NCBI GenBank assembly: GCA_963755155.1 | Contig: CAVWIV010000004.1 | Span: 124,001-188,000, forward strand | DNA length: 64,000 bases | Direction of reading: 5' to 3' | Source of the DNA: PALSA-612 sp963755155 | Lineage (GTDB): Bacteria; Actinomycetota; Thermoleophilia; Gaiellales; Gaiellaceae | Part shown: positions 53,718 through 62,810 of the stretch, piece after piece | How positions within the stretch are numbered: position 1 is the first letter of the stretch | How the letters are laid out: every line of letters begins with the position of its first letter | Position numbers and translations under genes: made by a program | The notes under the pieces: generated by a model | Seen by the model: the letters and a program-made list of their open reading frames with translations, nothing else | What the model was told of the DNA's origin: nothing | Database searches by the model: none

Positions 53718-55529
53718 GTGAACGACGCGCCGCCGCGGCACGACTACCTGCCGATCGCGGAGCACGGCATCATCGGCGACCTGCACTCCGCCGCGCTCGT
53801 CGGCACTGACGGCACGATCGACTGGTACTGCCACGGCCGCTTCGACGCGCCCAGCGTGTTCGGCGCGATCCTCGACGCGGAGCGCGGCGGTTTCTTCCGC
53901 CTCACGCCCATCAAGTGCCAGTGGACGTCGAAGCAGCTCTACGTGCCGGACACGAACGTCCTCATCACGCGCTTCCTCAGCCAGGACGGCGTCGGCGAGG
54001 TGGTCGACTTCATGCCGGTCGACGACCGCGAGCAAGGGACGCACCACCAGCGGCTCGTGCGACGGGTGCTCTGCGTCAAGGGCGCGCTGAACTTCCAGGT
54101 CGAGGTCGAGCCGCGCTTCGACTACGGCCGCGCGGAGGCGGACGTCGCCGTCACCGACAACGGCGCGGTCTTCGCGTCGCCCGATCTGACGCTGTCGCTC
54201 TCGGCCCGCGTCGCGTTCGAGCGCACGGAGGCAGGTGTCCGCGCCGCCTTCGCCCTCGAGCAGGGGCAGAGCGCGACGTTCGTCCTCGAGCAGGGCGATC
54301 AGCCGCGGCCGTATTCGGAGGACGACACGCGCGAGCTCTTCAACGAGACCGTCGACTACTGGCTGCGCTGGATCTCCGCAGCGCGCTATCAGGGTCGGTG
54401 GCGCGAGATCGTGAGGCGTTCCGCGCTGACGCTGAAGCTCCTGACGTACCGCCCGTCGGGCGCGCTGATCGCCGCCGCGACCACGAGCCTCCCCGAGCAG
54501 CTCGGCGGCGGCCGCAACTGGGACTACCGCTACACGTGGATCCGCGACGCAGCGTTCTCCCTCTACGCGCTGCTGCGGCTCGGGTTCACCGAGGAGGCGG
54601 CGGCGTTCGGCGGCTGGCTGACCGACCGGTTCCACGAGAAGCACAAGGGCGAGTCAGGGCCGCTTCAGATCATGTACGCGGTCGACGGCAGCTCCGAGCT
54701 GGAGGAGCAGATCCTCGATCACTGGGAGGGCTACTGCGGCTCGGCTCCCGTTCGCATCGGGAACGGCGCCGCCGACCAGCTCCAACTCGACATCTATGGC
54801 GAGCTCGTCGACTCCATCTACCTCTACAACAAGCACGGCAAGCCGATCTCCCACGACGCCTGGATGCACCTGTCCGAGGTCGTCGACTGGGTCTGCAAGA
54901 ACTGGGACCAGGCGGACGAGGGGATCTGGGAGACGCGCGGCGGCCGCCAGCACTTCACGTACTCGCGACTCATGTGCTGGGTCGCCGTCGAACGGGCCGT
55001 CCGCGTCGCGCGCCAGCGCGGCCTGCCGGCCGATCTCGTCGCCTGGATGAAGACGCGCGACGAGATCTACCACCAGATCATGGACAAGGGCTGGAACGAG
55101 GAGCGCGGCGCGTTTGTGCAGCACTACGGCTCGGACGTGCTCGACGCGTCGAACCTCCTCATGCCGCTCGTGAAGTTCGTCTCCCCCACCGACCCGCGCT
55201 GGCTGTCGACGCTCGACCTCATGACCGAGGAGCTCGTCTCCGACACGCTCGTCTACCGCTACAACGCCAGGGCCTCGCCGGACGGGCTCGAAGGCGACGA
55301 GGGGACGTTCTCGATCTGCTCCTTCTGGTACGTGGAGGCGCTCGCGCGCGCGGGTCGCCTCGATCAGGCGCGCATCGCCTTCGAGAAGATGCTCACGTAC
55401 GCGAACCACCTCGGTCTCTTCTCCGAGGAGATCGGACCGCACGGCGAGCAGCTCGGCAACTTCCCGCAGGCGTTCACGCACCTTGCGCTGATCAGCGCCG
55501 CTACGAACCTCGACCGGCAGCTCGGCTAG
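53718..55529 (+). CDS. Glycoside hydrolase family 15 protein (glucoamylase/trehalase-like)
   Basis: A 603-residue cytoplasmic GH15 protein. An N-terminal beta domain (LPIAEHGIIGDLHSAALVG, about 10-30) precedes the (alpha/alpha)6 barrel with NWDYRYTWIRDAAF (about 267), the general acid Glu in DEGIWETRGG (about 404) and the base Glu in LFSEEIG (about 569). Members hydrolyse alpha-glucans or trehalose; which one cannot be decided. The GTG start is one base after the DUF2182 stop. Its TAG shares CTAG with the convergent GNAT gene. Confidence 0.92.
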   Translation: MNDAPPRHDYLPIAEHGIIGDLHSAALVGTDGTIDWYCHGRFDAPSVFGAILDAERGGFFRLTPIKCQWTSKQLYVPDTNVLITRFLSQDGVGEVVDFMPVDDREQGTHHQRLVRRVLCVKGALNFQVEVEPRFDYGRAEADVAVTDNGAVFASPDLTLSLSARVAFERTEAGVRAAFALEQGQSATFVLEQGDQPRPYSEDDTRELFNETVDYWLRWISAARYQGRWREIVRRSALTLKLLTYRPSGALIAAATTSLPEQLGGGRNWDYRYTWIRDAAFSLYALLRLGFTEEAAAFGGWLTDRFHEKHKGESGPLQIMYAVDGSSELEEQILDHWEGYCGSAPVRIGNGAADQLQLDIYGELVDSIYLYNKHGKPISHDAWMHLSEVVDWVCKNWDQADEGIWETRGGRQHFTYSRLMCWVAVERAVRVARQRGLPADLVAWMKTRDEIYHQIMDKGWNEERGAFVQHYGSDVLDASNLLMPLVKFVSPTDPRWLSTLDLMTEELVSDTLVYRYNARASPDGLEGDEGTFSICSFWYVEALARAGRLDQARIAFEKMLTYANHLGLFSEEIGPHGEQLGNFPQAFTHLALISAATNLDRQLG

Positions 55530-55961
55530 ACGAGCTCCATATCGACGAACGGCACGTCACCCCAGCCGTCGAAGTACCGCGTCTTCGTGCCGGTCCGCCG
55601 GAAGCCGGCGCTGCTCGTAGACGTGGATCGCCCGCTCGTTGAACTCGGCGACGTCGAGGACAAAACGGGTCGCCCCTAACCGCTCTCTTGCGAAGTCGAG
55701 GCCGGCAGTCACGAAGGCAAGACCTCGCCCGGACCCGGTCAGATCGGGCCTCAGTCCGAGGCCGTAGAAGATCGCATCTCCCCGCTCGATGAAGAAGTAG
55801 AAGCCGGCGATAGCGCCGCCTTCATCGAGCGCGCTGTAGAAGCAGTCGGGATTCAGCGGCGGGAGCCCGTCGTCATCGTAGAAGTCGTACGGCGGCGGAT
55901 ATCGCCACGTCCCCCGCTCCCGAAACAGCTCGTCCGTCGCAGGCTCGATGCGAAGGTTCAC
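55526..55961 (-). CDS. GNAT acetyltransferase, one frameshift
   Basis: About 144 residues after correction. The GNAT motif A is GLRPDLTGSGRGLAFVTAGL and motif B RFVLDVAEFNERAIHVYE. The frame breaks at about 55610; removing one base (GAGCAGCGCC for GAGCAGGCC) gives QAGFRRTGTKTRYFDGW, the normal C-terminus, and puts the stop on the shared CTAG. TAGAAT lies 6 nt before the GTG (leaderless). Substrate unknown. Confidence 0.85.
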
Positions 55962-55967
55962 GGGCCG

Positions 55968-56008
55968 ATTCTAGTGCTATAGTCCGCTCCGAAATAGTCC
56001 ACTCCGAA
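55968..56008. promoter_or_regulatory. GNAT/PadR divergent promoter with tandem 15-bp repeats
   Basis: ATAGTCCGCTCCGAA (55979-55993) and ATAGTCCACTCCGAA (55994-56008) are contiguous direct repeats differing at one base. TATAGT (55978-55983) is a rightward -10 for padR and TAGAAT (55973-55968 reversed) the leftward -10 for the GNAT gene. The repeats may be operators of PadR. Confidence 0.55.
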
Positions 56009-56029
56009 CTAACAACCACCGAAGCGGCC

Positions 56030-56527
56030 GTGCTGGCGCTGCTCGCCATCGAGGGCGAGCGGTCTCGGTACGACCTCATGAAGAGCCTGTCGAAGGCGAT
56101 CGGCTACGTCTGGGCGCCGGCGAAGACGCAGCTCTACGCGCTCCTCCCCAGGCTCGCCGAGCGCGGCCTCGCCACGAGCCGCACGGTGCGCGAGGGGGCC
56201 CGGCCGGAGAAGAAGCTCTTCAAAATCACGGGCACCGGTCGCGCCGAGCTCGACCGCTGGCTCTCCGCCGAGCCCGATTCGGCCGAGACGTTCTTCCTGC
56301 GCCTCTTCGTCGGCGGACTCGTGCCGCCGGAGGTGCTCGTCCAGCACGTCGAGTGGTTCCGCGGGCAGGTCACCGCGCAGCTCGACGAGTACAAGCAGAT
56401 CGAGCCGACGAACACGCGCACGGACAACGACTTCTTCCACTACTTCCTGCTGCGGCTCGGCATCGAGCGCTCGGAGCATCTCCTCACGTGGTCGGACTGG
56501 GTCCTCGAGGAGCTCGAAGCCGCATGA
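56030..56527 (+). CDS. PadR family transcriptional regulator
   Basis: About 165 residues with a PadR winged helix (VLALLAIEGERSRYDLMKSL, QLYALLPRLAERGL) and a C-terminal coiled dimerisation region with WFRGQVTAQLDEYKQIE. The GTG at 56030 lacks a ribosome-binding site, and the frame is open upstream (LTTTEAAV, as in homologous N-termini), so the real start may be a non-standard codon nearer the tandem repeats. It overlaps the following S41-like gene (ATGA), which it probably regulates. Confidence 0.82.
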   Translation: MLALLAIEGERSRYDLMKSLSKAIGYVWAPAKTQLYALLPRLAERGLATSRTVREGARPEKKLFKITGTGRAELDRWLSAEPDSAETFFLRLFVGGLVPPEVLVQHVEWFRGQVTAQLDEYKQIEPTNTRTDNDFFHYFLLRLGIERSEHLLTWSDWVLEELEAA

Positions 56528-57790
56528 CGATTCCGCTGGCCCGGCTGCTCCTGATTGCTGCCCTCTCTCTGGTTGCGGTCGGGCACGAGCGGTGCATCGA
56601 CGTCGGCCACGGTTCCCGGCGCCGAGTCCGACGTGCGACTCCTCGCGCAGCAGCTGGAGGCGGTCCACCCCGACCTCTTCGCGGGCGTCGCCCGTGCACG
56701 CTTCAGGTCAGCGGTCGACACCGCCGCCGCGCGCGCCGACGAGCTGGAGGAGAACGAGCTGCTGGTCGAGCTGATGCGCATCGCCGCGCTGCCGGGTGTC
56801 GGCAACGGGCACACCGGCATCTTCCCCGGCGATCCGCAACATCGCCGCGACCTCCACTTCTATCCGCTCCGCCTGTACGCGTTCGGAGACGGGACGTATG
56901 TCGTCGACGAGAAGGGAGCCGACGGGCTCGTCGGCGCGCGCATCACGGCCGTCGGCGGTATCCCATACGCCGACGTCGTCAAGCGCGTCCGCCCGCTCGT
57001 CCCGCACGACAACCCGAGCAACCTTCAGGGCTACTTGCCGCACTTCCTGCTGACTGCCGAGGTCCTCGACGGCCTGGGAATCGCCCCGGTCGGGCCGACC
57101 GAGTTCACCTTCACGCAGCGCGGGAAGTCGCGCACGGTGACGCTCTCGCCGGTCACCGTGCCGGCCTACATCTCGGCGTTCCGTGATCCGCACTACGGGC
57201 ATTACCCGTCGATCCTGCCGCGGCGGAAGCCGACTCCCATGTACCTGGCGAGGAGCGCGAGCGACCATTGGCTCGGAAAGATTGCGGGAGGGAGCGCCGT
57301 CTTCTTCGGCTTCAACGTCGTGTCGGAGCCCGGCGGCTTGGGCAATCGCTTGACGAGGCTCGCCAAGGGCCCCAAGGTCAAGCGGGTCATCGTCGACCTG
57401 CGCCTGAACGGCGGCGGCGACAACCAGACGTACGGCAGTCTCCTCAGTGCCCTCACCGACTCGTCCGTCAACCGGAAGGGCCGGCTCTACGTGCTCATCG
57501 GCCGGGCGACCTTCTCGGCCGCCGGCAACTTCGCCGCCGACGTCGACCGCTTGACGAAGGCGACGTTCGTCGGCGAGCCGTCCGGCGGTGGCGTCGAGAT
57601 CTATGGAGACACCGTTGCGGTCGCGCTCCCGAAGAGCGGGATCAACGTGCGCATCGCGGCGAGGTACTGGAACTTCGGCAAGGGGCCTGGCGACAAGCGG
57701 CTCGCGGTCAACCCCGACCGGCGCGTGAATGTCACGATCGCCGACTTCCTCGCCGGCCGCGACCCGGTGCTCGCAGCCGCGCTTCGTTGA
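56524..57790 (+). CDS. S41-like secreted protein (copy A), one frameshift
   Basis: About 421 residues with a signal peptide (ARLLLIAALSLVAVG). The N-terminal helical part is followed by VDLRLNGGGDN and IGRATFSAAGNFA, the S41 (tail-specific protease/IRBP) hallmarks including the likely Ser nucleophile. The C-terminus RYWNFGKGPGDKRLAVNPD is also seen in S41 relatives. A break at 56581-56583 (GGG for GG) is cured by removing one G. It overlaps the PadR stop. The protease function is inferred; the usual PDZ is not clear. Confidence 0.72.
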
Positions 57791-59059
57791 CTCGGCTGCT
57801 GATCATCCTCGCCGTTTTCGTCGCCGCCGGATGCGGCGGTGGAGGGACGCCGGACGTCCCGCCGCTACCGGGAGCCGCACGCGACGTGCGGGAGCTCGCA
57901 GATGACCTCGAGACGTACCACGCCGACCTCTACGCGACGGTCGACAAAGACGAGTTCCGCGAGGAGATCGACGAGGCCGCGGACAAGGCCGACGAGCTCG
58001 AGCCGAACGCGCTCGTCGTCGAGCTCATGCGGCTGGCGGCGCTTGCCGGGCGAGGGCTCGGGGCACGGCGGCATCTTCCCGGGCGACTCGGGGCACCAGC
58101 GCACGCTGCACCTCTTTCCACTGCGGCTGTACGAGTTCCCGGACGGGACGTACGTCGTCGACGAGCGCGGGCAGCACGGCCTCGAGGGAGCACGCCTCAC
58201 GGCGATCGACGGAATGCCGTACGACGAGGTCGCCGAACGCGTGCGGCCGGTCGTGCCCTCCGACAACGACGGCTCGCTCCGAGGGCTCCTCCCCCACTAC
58301 GCGCTCACGGCCGAGGTGCTCGACGGCCTCGGCATCGTCGACGGCGTCGGGCCCACCGAGCTCTCGTTCGGGAAGCCGGACGGGTCGAGCGTCGACGTCA
58401 CGCTGAAGCCGATCCCCGCCCGCGAGTACACGTCGGCGTTCGCGGACGAGCATCACGGCCACTACCCGGCGGCCTTGCCCTGGCGGGCGAAGCCTGCGTA
58501 TCTCGCGCTCAGCCGCGATCCGATGTGGATGCGCGTGGTGGGCGGACGCGCGATCGTCGTCGGCTACAACACGATCCTCGTCCCGCCGTTCGACGTCGCG
58601 GTCATGGCCGACCGCATCAAGGCGCGCGTCCGGCGCGGCGGGATCGATCGCATCGTCATCGACCTGCGGCTGAACGGCGGCGGCAACAACACGACGTACT
58701 TCTCACTCGTCCAGGCCCTCTCGCAGCTGCCGCAGAACGAGCGCAAGCGCATCTACGTCCTCATCGGCCGGGCGACGTTCTCGGCGGCCGCGAACCTCGC
58801 CGCCGATCTCGACCGCCTGACGAACGCGATCTTCGTCGGCGAGCCGACAGGCGGCTTCGTGCGCGGTTACGGCGACACCGTCCCGTTCACGCTGCCCGCG
58901 ACCGGCCTGATGCTGCACGTGCCCGCGCGCTACTGGGACTTCAGCAAGGGGCCGGGCGACAAGCGCCTGGCCGTCGAGCCTGACATCCCCGTCGAAATCA
59001 CCGCCGACGACTTCTTCGCCGGCCGGGACCCCGTGCTCCGCGCCGCGCTCTCCGACTGA
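57787..59059 (+). CDS. S41-like lipoprotein (copy B), one frameshift
   Basis: A tandem paralogue of copy A, about 423 residues, with a lipoprotein signal (LLIILAVFVAAGC, lipid-bearing Cys) so it is membrane-anchored. It shares GHGGIFPGD, LTAEVLDGLGI, VIDLRLNGGGNN and LIGRATFSAAAN. The frame breaks at about 58043 (CTTG for CTG); removing one T restores it. The TTG start overlaps the copy A stop (TTGA). No substrate is known; the copy A and B pair may act in the same process outside the cell. Confidence 0.75.
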
Positions 59060-59249
59060 CGTCCGCAAATTGCGGGAGATTCGTGCGCGGGACCCCTTGC
59101 GCATGGTCGCCGACTTCGCATAGTGTCGTTCTTGCGCCGAGCACGGAGCGGGAGTAGACCGAAACCCGACCGAGTGACTCTACGGGCAACCGGAAGGTCA
59201 GTCGGATGGGTGGACGAAACCGCCACCGGCTCGGCGAATTTCTTTGGAC
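59060..59249. other. Intergenic region with a possible structured RNA
   Basis: Between two convergent genes. A promoter-like TTGCGC then CATAGT (about 59097-59125) precedes a GC-rich stretch where GTAGA and TCTAC pair and several CCGAAAC/GGGCAACC elements recur (about 59148-59205). It does not match a riboswitch I can name and no gene follows on the plus strand. Confidence 0.3.
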
Positions 59250-60002
59250 CTACGAGTTGGCGGCGATGAACGCCATCACCCGCGCCCACGCATCGTCGGA
59301 GGCGTCCTGGAAGTCCTCTTGCTTGCGGTCGAAAAAGCTGTGGGGCGCGCCCGGGTACGTGACGAGCTCGTGCGGGACGCCGGCCGCACTCAGAGCCTCC
59401 TCAAAGGCGGCGTTGTCCTCGGCCGTGATGTTCTTGTCGTCGCCGGCCTGTAGCGCGAGGATCGGGCACGCCATCTCCGGCGCGCGCTGGACCGGCCCGG
59501 GTGAGCCGTCCTGCCCTTCGCGGGTTCGCCCGTAGAACCCGACGGCGCCCGCGAGGCCGTGGCCTCCGGCGGCCGAAAGCCACGAGTGGCGGCCGCCCAT
59601 GCAGAAGCCGACCGTGAACACCGTGCTCGCTCCGCCTTCGCGCAGCCGGGCAACGCATGCGGCGACGTCCGCTTGGATCTCGGCGGGCTTCACGGCCTGC
59701 ACGTGCGGCATGAACTCGAAGTCGTCGTCGCGCTTCTCGACGCCGCCGGTGCGGCCGAAGTAGTCGAAGGCGATCGCCGCATAGCCCCGCTCGGCGAACC
59801 GCAGCGCGAGCTCCTCGTAGAAGCGGTAGAGGCCGCGGACGTCCGGGAGGACGACGATGCCGATGCCGCTGGGCTCGTCGGGCTGCGCCGCGAACGCCGC
59901 GAACCGATTCCCGTCCGCCGCGTCGAGCACGAGCTCCTCGTGCGAGACGGCCGCGCCGGAGATGATCGGGATCGGTGGGAACGAGTCGTCGTCGAAGCAC
60001 AT
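59250..60002 (-). CDS. Dienelactone hydrolase family protein
   Basis: A 250-residue alpha/beta-hydrolase. The nucleophile is Cys134 in VGFCMGGRHS (Cys replaces Ser, as in DLH), the acid is Asp188/189 in AGDDKN and the base is His221 in GAPHSFFD. DLHs open dienelactones in aromatic degradation, though many homologues act on other esters. A palindrome and TATCGT lie just upstream. Confidence 0.88.
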   Translation of the reverse strand: MCFDDDSFPPIPIISGAAVSHEELVLDAADGNRFAAFAAQPDEPSGIGIVVLPDVRGLYRFYEELALRFAERGYAAIAFDYFGRTGGVEKRDDDFEFMPHVQAVKPAEIQADVAACVARLREGGASTVFTVGFCMGGRHSWLSAAGGHGLAGAVGFYGRTREGQDGSPGPVQRAPEMACPILALQAGDDKNITAEDNAAFEEALSAAGVPHELVTYPGAPHSFFDRKQEDFQDASDDAWARVMAFIAANS

Positions 60003-60012
60003 CGCACCCGCG

Positions 60013-60035
60013 ACGATACCCGCTTGACAAGCGGG
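60013..60035. promoter_or_regulatory. DLH promoter with 17-bp palindrome
   Basis: TATCGT (reversed, 60018-60013) is a likely -10 for the dienelactone hydrolase gene, and CCCGCTT-GAC-AAGCGGG (60019-60035) is a perfect palindrome directly upstream, a possible operator. The rest of 60003-60108 shows nothing coding. Confidence 0.5.
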
Positions 60036-60108
60036 CGAGGACGTGCGAGATTGTCCCCGTCAAGTCCTCGGAGATCTTCGGATCGCCGGGGGCTTGGCGT
60101 TTGTAGGG

Positions 60109-61406
60109 CTATTTAATGCGGAGCGTGTTGCCGTACATCGCGTCTTGCGGCGACCAGATCCGCAGGCGTGTGTCGCGCCGGGCATGAACCTCGACCTGAA
60201 CGTGCCGTTGCCGGCTGTCAGCCGGCTCGGGCCGAGCCACTGCCACGCGCCGTTGCGGAGCTCCTGGAGCCGGTATGGCTGGGAGCCGGCGCGGGGGCGC
60301 ACCTGACCCCACACGGTCGTCCGCTCGCCGCTTCGCGCCACCCGCACGAGGGGCAGCATGAACGCGCGCAGCGAGGGCTTGGCTGTGCCGCGGGAGGTCA
60401 CGAAGCCGCTTTGCCAGCCCGACGAGGTCGGGCCGTCGGCGACGTCGTCCTGGTACAGGAAGTTGACGAGCATGTCGACGTACGGCGCCTTCCACACACG
60501 AAGGCTCGCCTCCGCCGTGTAGAGCGCCTGGAGCATCGGCGAGATGCCGAGCCACTCGTCGGGCGGGTTCGTCTGGTAGCCGTACTCGGTGAGCCAGATC
60601 CGCTTCGGGCCGAGCTCGCGTCGAATAGCGGCGGTGAGCCGCTCGAGCGACGCCATCGACACGGTCTCACAGTGCTTGCACCCGCCGCTGAACGGCGTCT
60701 CCGTCTGGGGCTGCAGCGGGTAGGGGTGGTGCGCGTACGCGTCGAGCCGCGCCCCGGCCTTGCCCATCCCCGCGATCCATGCGATGGGAGAGAGACCGCC
60801 GGCATTTCCGCGCGGCGCCGTCACGCCGCCGCCGACGAGCGCGACAGGGTTCGCGTCCTTGATCGCCGCGTAGGCGGGGTTCAGCAGCCGGTCGACGTAC
60901 ACCTTCGGAGAGGCCGGGGTCAGCCAGCGCGCCTGGTTCGGCTCGTTCCAGATCGTCCAGTGACGGACGAACGGGTACCGGCGCGCGGCGGCGTGCGCGA
61001 AGTCGGCGAACGCCGTGCGCGTCAGCGGCGGGCGGTTCGCGCCGAGGCCGCCATTCGCCCAGTCGGGCGTGCCGACGATCGTGACGACCGCCGGGATGCC
61101 GCGCCTGTCCAGGGCCGTGAGCAAGGCGTCGGCGCGCCCCCAGCGGTAGGCGCGGTCACGCGGGTCGCTCGGCTGAGAAGGCTCGCTGCGAGCGATGACG
61201 TCCCACCGCAACGTGAAGCGGACGATGTCGACGCCGATCCGGTCGAGCTCTGAGACGCGGGACGAAAGCGTGCCCGGGCCGCTCATGAGCCAGGCGTCGT
61301 CGTGGATGCCGAACTTCACGCCCGCGGCGGCACCGGCTGTCGGTGCGGCAAGACCGGCGACCGCGAGTGCTGCGACGGCCGCGATGGCGTACCTGGAGCT
61401 GCGCAT
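60109..61406 (-). CDS. Secreted clan-A glycoside hydrolase, one frameshift
   Basis: About 432 residues with a signal peptide (AIAAVAALAVAGLAAPTAG). The (beta/alpha)8 domain has the acid/base Glu155 in WTIWNEPNQ (NEP motif) and the nucleophile Glu274 in WLTEYGYQT, as in GH39/GH5-type enzymes. A C-terminal beta domain (QPYRLQELRNGAWQWLG) follows. A break at about 60198 needs one base added to join GTF to VEVHARRDTRL. It starts by TGATG overlap with the small surface protein and so is coexpressed with it. Confidence 0.8.
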
Positions 61407-61847
61407 CAGCTGTCCGGGCCGCCGAGGCGTGCGGCGCCTCTCCATTTCCTGCGCGCGAGGTAGCCGCCGGAGGCCGCAAGTGTGAGGAGTACTGCGATCG
61501 ACGCGGCGAGGATGAGCGGTGCGCCGGAGCCGATCGCCCGCCGGCACGACGGCCGCCGTGGCAGGCTGACCGCCTGCAGGCTTGACGCCGCCGGCGATGC
61601 TTCGCGTCACGGCGCGGCCCGCCAGGGCGCGGTTGATCTCGTCGCTCGCGTTCGAGTAGAGGCGTACATCTTCGGGCATGTTCTGAAGGGCCTGCCGGTA
61701 ACAGCTGATCGGGTAGAGGTTGCTGATGGCGCCGTCCGCCCAGTCGTCGACGAGCACCTGCCAGCACGGCGTCGCCGCCGATCCGGGAGGCACTACCACG
61801 ACGACAGCAGCTGCAATCGTCGCCAACGCGAGGGCGATACGTCGCAC
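61406..61847 (-). CDS. Small surface protein with CW-DDW-CYR motif (copy 2), one frameshift
   Basis: About 146 residues. Signal peptide (LALATIAAAVVVVVPPGSA), then PCW, DDW-DG-I-N-YP, CYR-AL, MPEDV, YS, INRAL, a short linker and a C-terminal helix (APLILAASIAVLLTLAASG) with a basic tail. A break at 61537-61539 (one extra base) hides the helix; removing it gives VPAAIGSGAPLILA. It resembles the 40719 protein in layout and motif. A GAAAGGAG ribosome-binding site precedes the GTG. It overlaps the glycoside hydrolase start. Confidence 0.72.
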
Positions 61848-61980
61848 ACGTACTCCTTTCCCGATCGGCGCCAGGCTTACACCCCTTCTATGTACTGAGA
61901 CGGCGAAGAGCCGCCGAGGCTAGTGGCCGCGGTTAAGCGGAGGTTGTGAGCTACGTAAGCGCCGCGTAATTTGGAGCGGG
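61848..61980 (-). other. Leader region of copy 2 with a long-range stem
   Basis: On the transcribed strand GGCGCTTAC (61963-61955) can pair with GTAAGCC (61880-61874), closing a structure of about 90 nt with inner GC-rich hairpins before the ribosome-binding site of the small surface protein gene. It may be a regulatory leader; no known riboswitch is recognised. Confidence 0.3.
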
Positions 61981-62778
61981 CTACGCCGTGCGGCCGTAAT
62001 ACATGCGCTGGGCCATCGGGCTCAGCATGTGGCCGGGCTCGACCGAGTACGTGAGCACGGAGTTCATGCGCGGCGTCGCGCCTACGACCGGAGGCACGCG
62101 ATGGAGCGAGTACCGGCCGCGGAAGAACGCGAGCGTGCCCGGCTCGGACGCGAGCAGCTTCGGCGGTGTCTCGCCCACCAGCACGGCGCGGACGGCGTCG
62201 TAGCGCTCGTCGTCCGGTGCCCGCACCATCGGCGCGTACTCGAAGTCGCCTCCGGCCTGCGAGCGCTGGATCATCAGCGTCACGGAGAACTCGCTCTGGT
62301 CGAAGTGCCAGCCGAGCTCGTCGCCTTCCTCGTACACCGTCATGTTCACGCCGTCGAGCGGGTCGGCGCTCGGGTACAGCACGTCCTTCTCCAGCGCGGC
62401 GGCGACGAAGGCGAGCACCTCGTCCGACGCGTAGATCCGGCGCGGCCCGAAGTCCTCGGGCAGGAGGTCCATCGCGACCGCCTTCTGCGCGGAGCGAACC
62501 ATGATGCGGCGGGGATGGTCCTCGGGCAGCGACTGGTCGATCTCGTCGTCGAAGTAGCAGTTGTGCGCTGCGTCATTCGGATAGCCCTGCGTTGCTATAT
62601 CCCCGGCCTCTTCCGCCATCCGGTCGACAGCGTCTGCGCGCACGAAGGCGTCGAGGCGGACGGCGCCCTCCGTCCGTAGCCCCTCACGGCACTCGGCCAC
62701 GAGCGCCTGCGCGGCCGAGCTCTCCAGCTCGTGGATGGGATAGCGGTCGAGGTCGACGAGATCGGCGAGAGCGCTCAC
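61981..62778 (-). CDS. Fe(II)/2-oxoglutarate oxygenase, unassigned substrate
   Basis: A 265-residue cupin-fold oxygenase. The facial triad is His158 and Asp160 (WHFD) with His226 (SLHRVPP); Arg237 likely binds 2-oxoglutarate. Overall layout (MTVYEEGDELGWHFD, then MIQRSQAGGDFEYAP) resembles the family containing amino-acid radical halogenases, but the Asp is kept, which argues for hydroxylation. TAGAGT lies 7 nt before the GTG. It is divergent from a PhyH oxygenase. Confidence 0.75.
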   Translation of the reverse strand: MSALADLVDLDRYPIHELESSAAQALVAECREGLRTEGAVRLDAFVRADAVDRMAEEAGDIATQGYPNDAAHNCYFDDEIDQSLPEDHPRRIMVRSAQKAVAMDLLPEDFGPRRIYASDEVLAFVAAALEKDVLYPSADPLDGVNMTVYEEGDELGWHFDQSEFSVTLMIQRSQAGGDFEYAPMVRAPDDERYDAVRAVLVGETPPKLLASEPGTLAFFRGRYSLHRVPPVVGATPRMNSVLTYSVEPGHMLSPMAQRMYYGRTA

Positions 62779-62785
62779 GCCGGCG

Positions 62786-62803
62786 ACTCTACCGCTCTAC
62801 GAT
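62786..62803. promoter_or_regulatory. Divergent -10 boxes of the two oxygenase genes
   Basis: TAGAGT (reversed, 62791-62786) stands 7 nt from the leftward GTG at 62778, and TACGAT (62798-62803) 7 nt from the rightward ATG at 62811. Both transcripts would be leaderless. Confidence 0.6.
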
Positions 62804-62810
62804 CCCGTCG

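Noticed and set aside
59140..59210. A glycine or manganese riboswitch
   Set aside because: Only short fragments (GGGAGTAG, ACTCTACGGGCAA) resemble the consensus; the conserved cores are missing and no gene follows in the right direction.
61848..61980. A c-di-AMP (ydaO) riboswitch
   Set aside because: A closing stem with GTAAGCG looks similar on the wrong strand, but the internal conserved segments are absent.
61981..62778. Amino-acid halogenase
   Set aside because: The Asp of the HxD motif is retained, whereas halogenases replace it by Gly or Ala.
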